From Pricia antarctica (GTDB taxonomy: Bacteria > Bacteroidota > Bacteroidia > Flavobacteriales > Flavobacteriaceae), in the NCBI GenBank assembly GCA_011050085.1, contig DRGL01000024.1, forward strand, positions 62,001 to 126,000: 64,000 nucleotides of DNA, given 5' to 3'. The notes beneath the pieces are model-generated. The model ran no database searches and was not told where the DNA came from. It was given only the letters and a program-made list of their open reading frames with translations. Below are positions 44,545 to 52,763 of the stretch, one piece after another; the first letter of the stretch is position 1, and the number at the start of each line of letters is the position of its first letter. Position numbers and translations under genes: made by a program.

Positions 44545-44997
44545 ATAAGAAACTGCATCCTGACCTTGACATTTTTTATCAATGAAAACGAGAGGTTAGA
44601 TGGATCTTACTTCGTTTATTATACTCTAGCTATCATTTCTTCCACCATCGAAAGAAAGCACATAAAGAAAACTAAATCAGAAGCAAACATTTCAAACCGT
44701 CCGATTGCATCAATAATTGAAATTGAAATTTAAACTACGTAAAGTGATAAAATCGTATTGAACTGAAAGTTTGCATTGTTGTTTTTATGCCCATTGAGGA
44801 AAAGTCAATGAATAACCATACGCTTTTCTGAACTTCACTTTGTATACTTCTTTATGTACCACAGCTTTGTTATAAAGTTTTGTCCATTTTAAACTTGCTC
44901 CTTCTGGATATCGATAAAGCTATTTAGATATAAAATCGCTTCGAAAACTAGTGCCGCCCGTATTAAAAACATGGATTAATAACAAACTAGGGCATAG
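44545..44997. other. Non-coding stretch before the ArsR promoter
   Basis: AT-rich and stop-dense. No gene, repeat or strong hairpin seen. Confidence 0.5.
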
Positions 44998-45029
44998 TTT
45001 GGAAGAACACAATAATATCTATACATTTG
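44998..45029 (+). promoter_or_regulatory. Bacteroidota-type promoter of the ArsR/LLM pair
   Basis: TTTG (44998-45001) and TACATTTG (45022-45029) are separated by 20 nt. The predicted transcript start near 45036 leaves about 22 nt to the TTG start codon of the regulator, which supports that unusual start. The sequence ATACGTCTATATAT right after it could be an operator for the regulator itself. Confidence 0.6.
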
Positions 45030-45057
45030 CATACGTCTATATATAATACTTGAAATT

Positions 45058-45327
45058 TTGAATTTAAAAAAGGTAGAAAAGATATCGAAAGCGCTGGGAG
45101 ACGAAAGTCGCTTGAAAATTTTAAAGGCTGTACAGTCCCATACGGGTAAATTGGAATGCAGTACTATAATGGAATTTTTAAATCTATCACAACCCTCTAT
45201 CAGCCATCACGTGAAAAAATTAGTGGAAGCCGAGCTGATTGAACCCCAAAAAGAAGGGCGTCATTATTTCTACTCCTTAAATCAAAAAGTCTTGGATGAC
45301 TATATAAACAAAATAAATAAATTATAA
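45058..45327 (+). CDS. ArsR-family winged-helix repressor
   Basis: An 89-residue ArsR/SmtB-type regulator with the full winged helix: KALGDESRLKILKAV, the recognition helix NLSQPSISHHVKKLVEAEL, and the wing PQKEGRHYFYSL. The start is a TTG at 45058, as no in-frame ATG precedes helix 1 and the promoter ends about 22 nt upstream. The metal ligand ELCVCD box of arsenic or cadmium sensors is absent; the one Cys (LECSTIM) stands alone, so the signal may be a redox state or another ligand. The oxidoreductase gene follows after 36 nt and is the likely target. Confidence 0.85.
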   Translation: MNLKKVEKISKALGDESRLKILKAVQSHTGKLECSTIMEFLNLSQPSISHHVKKLVEAELIEPQKEGRHYFYSLNQKVLDDYINKINKL

Positions 45328-45363
45328 TTTTTATTTTAAAAATACATTGACATATTTAAATAC

Positions 45364-46398
45364 ATGGATAATACTAAAAATATACCGTATTCTATATTGG
45401 AGCTCGCCACACTTCCAAAATACAGCACTCCAGCGCAGGTCTATGCGAATTCCGTTGAATTGGCACAGAAGGCAGAAGCCTATGGTTACAAACGCTTCTG
45501 GCTTGCGGAACATCATAATATGCCCAGCGTAATGAGTAATGCGAGTCCGATTTTAATAGGCCATATTGCACAGGCCACCAGTACCTTGAGAATTGGATCA
45601 GGCGGGGTTATGCTTCCCAATCATTCACCGCTAATTGTTGCGGAGCAGTTTGGCACCTTGGGTACTTTATTCCAGAATCGTATCGATTTGGGTCTGGGCA
45701 GGGCTCCCGGTACGGATCAAAAGACCAGTCAAGAAATTCGACAGGGCCATACGTTGGGCGCGCATTCCTTTCCAAACGATATTGAGAAAATCCAGCGCTA
45801 TTTCTCTGTCGAAAACAGCTCCTCAAGTTTGCGGGTTCCCGTGGCCGAAGGCGTTGATATGCCTTTATATATATTGGGTTCAAGTACTGATAGTGCTTAT
45901 TTGGCTGCGGAAAAAGGTTTACCCTATGCGTTTGCAAGTCATTTTTCTACCTCCCATTTTGAGGAAGCTATTCGAATTTATCGTGAAAAATTTCAACCAA
46001 ATGATACTCTAAAAAAACCTTATGTTTTAGCTGCCATAAATGTATTTGTTGCAGATACCGATGAGGAAGCTGAACGATTATATACCTCTAACTTAAAATT
46101 CATATTGGGTATTTTAACGGGGAAAATTGGTGAATATGTAGAAGAACCTTCAGAAATGACTGATGAACTACGAGCCTTAAGAAGCCATCCTCAAGTAAAC
46201 CAGCTCACTAAATTTACGTTTATCGGGAGCAAGAAAACGGTCAAGGATAAAATTGCAGGTTTTATTTCTGAAAATAAAGTGGATGAAATTATTACTTCAT
46301 CAACTTTTTATAACCACAGCGACCGTCTAACATCTATCCTATTATTCAGCGAGATTATGAAAGAACTTAATGCTTCAAGACTACAATTGTCAATTTAA
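45364..46398 (+). CDS. LLM-class flavin-dependent oxidoreductase (luciferase-like, MsnO8 type)
   Basis: A 344-residue luciferase-like monooxygenase fold. Family segments are YGYKRFWLAEHHNMPSVMSN, LRIGSGGVMLPNHSPLIVAE, DLGLGRAPGTD and VDEIITSSTFYNHSDR. Such enzymes use FMNH2 or F420 to oxidise small organic molecules. The gene starts 36 nt after the ArsR regulator, so it is probably induced when that repressor is released. The substrate is unknown. Confidence 0.9.
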   Translation: MDNTKNIPYSILELATLPKYSTPAQVYANSVELAQKAEAYGYKRFWLAEHHNMPSVMSNASPILIGHIAQATSTLRIGSGGVMLPNHSPLIVAEQFGTLGTLFQNRIDLGLGRAPGTDQKTSQEIRQGHTLGAHSFPNDIEKIQRYFSVENSSSSLRVPVAEGVDMPLYILGSSTDSAYLAAEKGLPYAFASHFSTSHFEEAIRIYREKFQPNDTLKKPYVLAAINVFVADTDEEAERLYTSNLKFILGILTGKIGEYVEEPSEMTDELRALRSHPQVNQLTKFTFIGSKKTVKDKIAGFISENKVDEIITSSTFYNHSDRLTSILLFSEIMKELNASRLQLSI

Positions 46399-47007
46399 GC
46401 CCTTACAATATAGAGTCCAGTTCTTTATCATCTAGCTGTAGCAATTCAAGCCTTTTAAAGATTTTGATTTTTAAGTAATTGAGGGTATATATATACTATT
46501 TACCAGGCTCATTAATTATAAGCTAATTGCAAAATATATCTGTTCAAAAAGAATTTGCATTGACATTCTGATTTTAATTCTTCCGCCGATTCTTTTAACT
46601 TCTTTATATATGTAAGACCTTTCCAAAATATAGAGAAGGGGTGTATAATAAAACTGTAAAATCGATTAGCATGAACATATGTTATTCGAAAACGGTTGAT
46701 TAAAATTTTATCAAGTAAAAGTATCGTGGTTACTTTCAAATAATTTAAATGCGCTAAATTGAATTTGAATTATTTTGTTACCCCTTAGAACGTAAGTAGG
46801 ATATGAACTCCATCAAACAATTTAACTATAGAAGGATAAACAAATTCACTAATTTTGTACCTGAAATCGTCAATATAAATACTATTTATTACATAAAATT
46901 GTAAGTAAATTGATAAATTAAATTTTTAAAACATGCATCTCTTGGATAGATTAGCAATATGTAGTATGATTTCTCTGAAATGCAAATAAAATCCTAAACG
47001 AAGTAAA
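46399..47007. other. Non-coding stretch before the receiver gene
   Basis: AT-rich 609-base gap. A 75-codon open frame on the minus strand (46512-46739) has no signal or family features and was not accepted. I see nothing else. Confidence 0.45.
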
Positions 47008-47436
47008 ATGGATGAACCTTTACTTTATATAATCGATGATGATTTAATTTCAATTTTCGATATCAAAATTAGACTTCACCAATCATCATATAAACATCGA
47101 ACCAAGTCATTTGACAACACTTCTGCAGCTTTCAACATGTTGGCCAGCGATTATAGACATATCGATGGTGTTCCTGATATTATCATGGTAAATTTTGATC
47201 TTGAAGGAATGGATGGTCTTGCTTTCCTTATAAATTTAGAAAAAAACGGACTCCTCTCCGATAAAACACATGTATATATTTTTTCTATCTATGGCGTCCC
47301 CGAGCATATGAAAAAAGCGGACGGACATCGTCTTATAAAGGGTTGGTTTACCAAGCCTATATCTAATCGTGATATAGAGAATATTTTTAGTAACTACTTT
47401 AATCAAGGCAATAGTGGTCAACTTCGGGCGATGTAA
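47008..47436 (+). CDS. Single-domain response regulator (diverged)
   Basis: A 142-residue receiver. The acidic pocket is LLYIIDDDLISIFDIKIRLH. The usual phosphoacceptor strand is IIMVNFDLEGMDGLAF, with Asp after Phe in the expected place of the loop but Asn earlier (VNFD), and the switch Lys is in KGWFTKPI. No output domain or adjacent kinase gene is present. It is an orphan receiver, possibly serving a distant kinase, and stands 837 bases before the photoreceptor-type regulator. Confidence 0.8.
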   Translation: MDEPLLYIIDDDLISIFDIKIRLHQSSYKHRTKSFDNTSAAFNMLASDYRHIDGVPDIIMVNFDLEGMDGLAFLINLEKNGLLSDKTHVYIFSIYGVPEHMKKADGHRLIKGWFTKPISNRDIENIFSNYFNQGNSGQLRAM

Positions 47437-48272
47437 ATTTTACATCCTTAGGCCTTGAAATCATTTCCGAACCAAATACGGATGAAATGATTTCGATTAA
47501 ACTTGATTTGTATCCTACCCAGCAATATGTAAAAGTTATCTTTTCCAAATGTGCCTAAAGACTAATCACAATTTTCAGAAATCAAATTGGGCAATCGTCC
47601 GTATCTTAAGATATTCAAACTTTCACGTTCCCAACTGAAAAATTTGATTGAAGTGCTGCGTATACTGGTTTCAAAATACTTTTATAAGGTCAACTAGACC
47701 TCATTTATTTGCAATATAAACGTTTTGGCTGTCCATAGATTCCATATAATTCTATGGATGACCGAATTTAAAATTACGGGTATTTATCTAAGGCGATATG
47801 CTACAACTTGCAGCGGCACTAATCATAATCGTAAATCTAAATACCAAAATTAACTTTGCGGTCTTCTTGCAATTGACTCATTAAAATATAAAATAAGCCA
47901 ATCAAAATCACTATGTTCTCACAATCTGAAATGTAAATATACACACAGATTTTAACGGATATGAAATAAATTGCTAAATATTCATGGTTTAATTAATTAC
48001 AAAAAATTCTTAAAAATTTTTTGTAATTAAAATTATTTTAATAGAAAAAATCAGTTAAAATAAGACTATTACTATTTGATTATTAGGCGTTTACTTACAC
48101 TTTTCTAAAATTTATAACTCTAATAAAATTGGTAATAGTTAAGTGTATATCGGAAATTTTATCAACCAATTTTCAGTTTGATATAATAAAAATTCAAATT
48201 TTGCTGATGGCATAGGGTTCTAAATTCGTCATTTTTTTATTTAAATTTGTTAACATCTGAATCAAGGAAAGG
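47437..48272. other. Long non-coding stretch with several palindromes, upstream of the AraC-BLUF gene
   Basis: No gene is visible in these 836 bases. Three palindromes occur: GATGTAAATTTTACATC across the receiver stop (47430-47446); GAAATCATTTC with GAAATGATTTC (47457-47494); and a long AT-rich hairpin listed separately. A TAAATTTG promoter -7 element lies at 48242-48249, 23 nt before the start codon, without a well-placed TTG. Confidence 0.5.
47993..48030. repeat. Perfect 16-bp AT-rich inverted repeat
   Basis: TTAATTACAAAAAATT (47993-48008) and AATTTTTTGTAATTAA (48015-48030) are perfect complements with a 6-nt spacer. It could be an operator or a transcript-end hairpin. Confidence 0.75.
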
Positions 48273-49724
48273 ATGTTAAGAATAGACGAAAAGAGGCCAA
48301 TTGAACAACTGCGTATCATGTCCGTATATTTAAAAGGCGACTTTCAGGAGGGTCTTAACGCAGCGCTTCTCAAAGTGGACAATGAAAAGGCAAAGGGGAG
48401 AATTTTCACCTATGAAATGCTAAAAGGACTTTCTGTACGATGCTATAACATCAATTTTAAAAAAGAATTTTCTTTTCGTATCGGTGGTGGTGCCGATGCA
48501 CCTATTTATATGCTGTATTGTATCGAAGGTCACTATTTCCACAGATTTTCGGAACAGGATGAAGCCAAAAGAATCTCTAGGGGTCAGAACGTTATTCTTT
48601 CCGCACGTGATAACGATTTAAATGTGGTTACGCTGCCAAAAGATACCGCTTTGAAGCTTAGTGTGATTATCATAGAGAAACCGGAATTGCCGGAGGATTT
48701 AAATATCTCCAAATCGGATTTAGAATCTATTTTGGATGATTTGTACCTAAAAGTTCGTTCAAAAGGGCGTTTTCGTCATTTTGGAGGTATCAATTCCACA
48801 ATTGATCAATATGTACGCGTACTTATTGAAAATGAACGAACGGATGTTCTGGGTAGGTTGATTACCCGCGCTGCAGTGCTTAATACGATGGTAGCCCAAC
48901 TTGATACGCACGAGAAAAATATAAAAGGAGAATTGGAGACGTCCCCCCTTTCCAACGATGAGCTTGAAAGAATATTGAGCTCGGTAAAGAACATGCAGCT
49001 GAAATTACATGAGCAGCATACCATTCAGATATTTTCGGCGAAAACCGGTATTTCTCCTAAAAAACTGCAGATGGGATTTCGATTTCTATTCGGTAGTAGT
49101 TTTGCTAAATTCCTTAAAAAACTTAGACTGGAAACAGCCCGTGAACTTTTAGAAACTACAGATTTGCATGTATCCCAAATTGCAAATGACATTGGTATTG
49201 CAAGTAATAGTCACTTTTCAAAAATTTTTAAGGAAGTTTACGGATTTTTACCAAGGGATTATAGGGAGTCTGTTATTAATTCGTCTTCTATGTTCGAAAT
49301 AAGCTATCGTTCCAGTGCATCGCCATTCTTAAGGGATTCCGAACTCTCGGCCTTGATTGAAAATGCTGATAGTAAGAACATCGAACGCGATGTAAGCGGA
49401 TGCTTGGTATATTACGAAAACGATTTTTTCCAAATATTAGAAGGTCCCAAAAAAAATGTTCTTACGGTTTTTAACGAAATTAAAAACGATACGCGCCATA
49501 GTAATGTTGAAGTCCTTTGGAAAGGCCCTCGGGACAAAAGAATATTCCCAGGCGCGGGCATGATGTTACTTTCCGATAGAACTATACAAACTGGTATTTC
49601 TACGGGTAGAAGATTGGCTTTTGACATGAGAACCTTGATTCTTGATAATGATTTCAAAGGCATGTCTAGTCGTATGTTTTGGGAACGTATACGAAATAGA
49701 ATACGCACGACTAAAGTCGCTTAG
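48273..49724 (+). CDS. AraC-type transcription regulator fused to a C-terminal BLUF photosensor domain
   Basis: A 483-residue three-part regulator. The N-terminus (about 45-135) looks like a cupin-like sensor of PchR-type AraC proteins (GLSVRCYNINFKKEFSFRIG). The AraC helix-turn-helix domain spans about 245-335, including IQIFSAKTGISPKKLQMGF and HVSQIANDIGIASNSHFSKI. From 341 to about 440 is a BLUF domain. Tyr345 (ISYRS), Asn369 (SKNIERDVSG) and Gln387 (NDFFQILEG) are spaced exactly as Tyr21, Asn45 and Gln63 of AppA, and Met430 matches Met106. The position of Trp104 is Ala428. A flavin-binding, blue-light-controlled DNA-binding protein is inferred. A tail of about 43 residues follows. Confidence 0.85.
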   Translation: MLRIDEKRPIEQLRIMSVYLKGDFQEGLNAALLKVDNEKAKGRIFTYEMLKGLSVRCYNINFKKEFSFRIGGGADAPIYMLYCIEGHYFHRFSEQDEAKRISRGQNVILSARDNDLNVVTLPKDTALKLSVIIIEKPELPEDLNISKSDLESILDDLYLKVRSKGRFRHFGGINSTIDQYVRVLIENERTDVLGRLITRAAVLNTMVAQLDTHEKNIKGELETSPLSNDELERILSSVKNMQLKLHEQHTIQIFSAKTGISPKKLQMGFRFLFGSSFAKFLKKLRLETARELLETTDLHVSQIANDIGIASNSHFSKIFKEVYGFLPRDYRESVINSSSMFEISYRSSASPFLRDSELSALIENADSKNIERDVSGCLVYYENDFFQILEGPKKNVLTVFNEIKNDTRHSNVEVLWKGPRDKRIFPGAGMMLLSDRTIQTGISTGRRLAFDMRTLILDNDFKGMSSRMFWERIRNRIRTTKVA

Positions 49725-49880
49725 TAATTAGAAAAAAGCTTATTCTAAATTGCTAGACTTTTGAAAACTGTTCTTTGGACGCCATGGGTTCTGAAGAGCG
49801 TTTTCATTATAAATAATCCAAAATAATTCCTTTAATCCCTACTGTTTTTCAACGGGTGCCAAACAATAACCGGTAGTGCT

Positions 49881-50339
49881 ATGACTTATAAAAATCTTTT
49901 CAACGAAAACGAATCCCAAGAAGCCATTCGACGTATCGAATCCTTAACGCCTGAATCTCAACCCCAATGGGGCAAGATGAGCGTATCGGAAATGCTTGCG
50001 CATTGCAATGTAACCTATGAACTCGTATATACCGACAAACATCCGAAACCCAAGGGTATACAGAAATTCTTTATTAAACTTTTTGCCAAAAAATTGGTTG
50101 TAGGTCCAAAACCTTATAAAAGGAATTTGAGGACGGCACCCGTATTTTTAATTACCGATGAGAGAGATTTCACTACAGAAAAAAACAGACTGATCGACCA
50201 CATTCAGAAAACCCAAAAACACGGTAGCACCTATTTTAATGATAAAGAATCACACGCCTTCGGCCCCCTAACCGATGTGGAGTGGAATATCTTATTCTCA
50301 AAGCATCTCGATCATCACTTAAGACAATTCGGAGTTTAA
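49881..50339 (+). CDS. DUF1569/DinB-like protein
   Basis: A 152-residue cytoplasmic protein of the DUF1569 type within the DinB-like four-helix superfamily. Features are QPQWGKMSVSEMLAHCNVTY near the N-terminus (His in LAHC as a metal-ligand candidate), and SKHLDHHLRQFGV at the end with HLDHH as further candidates. DinB-like proteins are metal-dependent thiol transferases or have unknown roles. It lies 156 nt downstream of the AraC-BLUF gene on the same strand and could be one of its targets, which is speculation. Confidence 0.85.
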   Translation: MTYKNLFNENESQEAIRRIESLTPESQPQWGKMSVSEMLAHCNVTYELVYTDKHPKPKGIQKFFIKLFAKKLVVGPKPYKRNLRTAPVFLITDERDFTTEKNRLIDHIQKTQKHGSTYFNDKESHAFGPLTDVEWNILFSKHLDHHLRQFGV

Positions 50340-50390
50340 TTACACTACAGAAAACTTTTAATATTTCAGCTAAGGACTATGTCAAATGCT

Positions 50391-50421
50391 CACGGATACC
50401 CACTTCCATTCGGTATCCGTG
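50391..50421 (+). terminator. Hairpin downstream of the DUF1569 gene
   Basis: Perfect 10-bp arms CACGGATACC (50391-50400) and GGTATCCGTG (50412-50421), 11-nt loop, then AAAGGGATTTTT. It is a plausible terminator with a weak T tract. The remaining bases to 50869 hold no convincing gene. Confidence 0.6.
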
Positions 50422-50869
50422 AAAGGGATTTTTACGATAACAAATCACTTTCATCATTTAGTAAGAACCTTTTTGTGAGGAAGCTATCAGTTAACTTTTT
50501 CGCTGGTCAAGAAAGTGTATTCAAAAATGCCTTCGAAAAAGATGGCTTTCTGAAATACTACCGCAATAATTGATATCTACCTCATTTGAAATAGTAAGGA
50601 CAGAACCCTATTTAGTACAGGTATCCACATTTCCTTAGCTGGATTGAAACCCGATACGCTCGAGAAATTTCAAGCTATTTTCACACTAACCGACCGGTTC
50701 AAAATGTTTCTTAGTACAGTATCAATGCATATGATTTTTTTGCAAATTCTTACCGCCAAATATAACAGCTCAAAAAATATCTGATTTTAATGCAATAAAT
50801 GAGGACTATAATTCAAAAGTTCTTAATTTTCTCTCTATTTTCACTTTTACATCCTAAAAAATCAGTTCT

Positions 50870-51595
50870 ATGACCGCTTACATTTTTGAATTTATAGGCA
50901 CAGCCATGTTGATTCTTATCGGCAACGGTGTAGTCGCCAACCTTGTCCTTAAAGGCACCAAAGGTTCTGATGCCGGTTGGAACGGCATTGCACTGGCGTG
51001 GGGTATCGCTGTTTTCGTAGGCGTTTTCATCAGTGGCGACGTAAGCGGCGCCCATCTTAACCCTGCGGTTACCCTAGGCCTTGCAACGGCCGGTAAATTT
51101 ACTTGGACCCTGGTTCCAGGCTACATGGTGGCGCAAATTTTAGGTGCGATGATGGGAAATGTATTGGTTTGGTTGACCTATAAAAAACAATACGATGCCA
51201 CTGAAGACCAAGCGGCGATATTGGCAACTTTTTCTACGGCACCCGCAATCCGAAGTCCGCTTTGGAACTTAGTTACCGAGATCATAGGCGCCTTCGCTCT
51301 CGTATTCGGTGTGTTTTATATTGCAGGCGGCACCATGGCCGACGAACCCATAAAATTGGGAGCATTAGACGCCTTACCAGTGGCGCTTTTGGTAATTGGC
51401 ATAGGCTATGGCCTTGGAGGTCCTACTGGTTATGCCATCAACCCTGCCCGTGATCTTGGGCCACGTATAATGCATGCCATCCTCCCCTTAAAAGGAAAAG
51501 GAGGAAGCGACTGGAGCTATGCTTGGGTTCCTATTGTCGGTCCCTTACTGGGTGGTGCATTGGCCGCCCTTATGTATATGTGGATAGGAGTTTAA
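50870..51595 (+). CDS. Aquaporin / glycerol facilitator family (MIP) channel
   Basis: A 241-residue MIP channel with six membrane segments and two half-helices. The two NPA motifs are in SGAHLNPAVTLG and YAINPARDLGPR. Asp after the second NPAR is the residue that marks glycerol-conducting GlpF-type channels. No glycerol kinase or dehydrogenase gene is adjacent, so transport of glycerol, water or another small polyol is open. It is monocistronic. Confidence 0.93.
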   Translation: MTAYIFEFIGTAMLILIGNGVVANLVLKGTKGSDAGWNGIALAWGIAVFVGVFISGDVSGAHLNPAVTLGLATAGKFTWTLVPGYMVAQILGAMMGNVLVWLTYKKQYDATEDQAAILATFSTAPAIRSPLWNLVTEIIGAFALVFGVFYIAGGTMADEPIKLGALDALPVALLVIGIGYGLGGPTGYAINPARDLGPRIMHAILPLKGKGGSDWSYAWVPIVGPLLGGALAALMYMWIGV

Positions 51596-51978
51596 TTTTT
51601 AGATCTCTTTTCCCAGAGTCCCTAAAAGCATACATGACGTACCTCAAATTTTCACGCTAGCACGTAAGGCGTTTGGTTGCGAGGTTTTTACTATTCCAAA
51701 TTTAACTCGGAATAGGTGCGCACAAGGCGTTCAAAATTCCGTAACGATGCGCAAAAAATATCCATGATAATAGGGTTCAGGGCTTCTGGCGTTGCTATCA
51801 AACCAAAAAAAGTGGTTTAGTGAAAAGTCCGATTAATCGGTGTTTATCCATAGTGACATTGGTATAGCTTTACTACATTACTCGAAACAACACTAAAAAT
51901 TGATTCGTAATGGAGCGCATTAAATTTCCTTTGAACACGTATAAATAAAAAGTATATTGTGCAGTGAAACTACCTCAC
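51596..51978. other. Non-coding stretch after the aquaporin gene
   Basis: I see no gene, terminator hairpin or repeat in these 383 bases. Confidence 0.45.
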
Positions 51979-52626
51979 ATGAAATACCTTTTCCTTGTTG
52001 TACTTTACGCAATAGCTTTTATCGGCAATGCCCAAGACCCCCTACGTTTCAAAGAAGAGATACAAGCCCTTCAAGAACAGTATGATACTATTTATACCCC
52101 ATCGCAGGAAACAATTGTATTTACGGGCAGTTCTAGCATCCGAATGTGGAAAGATGTCAATGAACGATTCCCTGACCAACACGTTGTGAATACCGGATTT
52201 GGAGGATCCCAAGCTTCAGATTTGGCCTACTACATCTATGACCTGATACTTCGGTTCAATCCTAAAAAAGTATTTATCTACGAAGGGGATAACGATATTT
52301 TTGCCAATAAGAATCCGAACAACATTCGTAAAACGATCAAGCAAATTATCAACGGTATCCAACGAAACGATTCCACTACCCAAGTCGTTCTGATAGCTGC
52401 AAAACCCAGTTTAGCTAGATGGAATCTAAGCCATAAATACAAACGTCTTAATCGAAAATTAGAGCAAATAGCCGAAGAGGATCCTGCAGTGGCCTACGCC
52501 GATGTATGGGACCCCATGCTCGATGGAAAAAGTGTAAAACCAGATATTTTTATTGAGGATGGCCTTCACATGAACGATCAGGGCTACCAAATCTGGTATG
52601 ATGTTATCGAACCTTTCATGAATTGA
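51979..52626 (+). CDS. Secreted SGNH/GDSL-family hydrolase
   Basis: A 215-residue exported esterase with signal peptide to about IGNAQ. The four SGNH blocks are visible: TGSSSIRMW (Ser), NTGFGGSQASDLAYY (Gly), YEGDNDIF (Asn) and IEDGLHMNDQGYQIW (Asp and His of the triad). Such enzymes remove acetyl or acyl groups from carbohydrates or lipids. The ATG at 51979 is chosen over a GTG at 51964. The GH20 gene follows on the same strand after 137 nt, so the pair may process an acetylated amino-sugar polymer, an inference. Confidence 0.88.
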   Translation: MKYLFLVVLYAIAFIGNAQDPLRFKEEIQALQEQYDTIYTPSQETIVFTGSSSIRMWKDVNERFPDQHVVNTGFGGSQASDLAYYIYDLILRFNPKKVFIYEGDNDIFANKNPNNIRKTIKQIINGIQRNDSTTQVVLIAAKPSLARWNLSHKYKRLNRKLEQIAEEDPAVAYADVWDPMLDGKSVKPDIFIEDGLHMNDQGYQIWYDVIEPFMN

Positions 52627-52763
52627 TTAGCAGTGGCAAAGACGCTTAGTCAAGCAAAAAAAGTACATATATAACATGGTTTACATGTCATCCGAATATT
52701 GAAAAGGTCGGCATATTTCTCAAAAACTAGATAACAAACTGGACTAAAAAAATTTTCATTACT

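Noticed and set aside
46512-46739. 75-codon minus-strand open frame
   Set aside because: No signal peptide, motif or neighbour support; AT-rich region with chance open frames.
50379-50573. 64-codon open frame (MSNAHGYPLPFGIRE)
   Set aside because: It contains both arms of a perfect 10-bp hairpin that looks like a terminator, and shows no family features.
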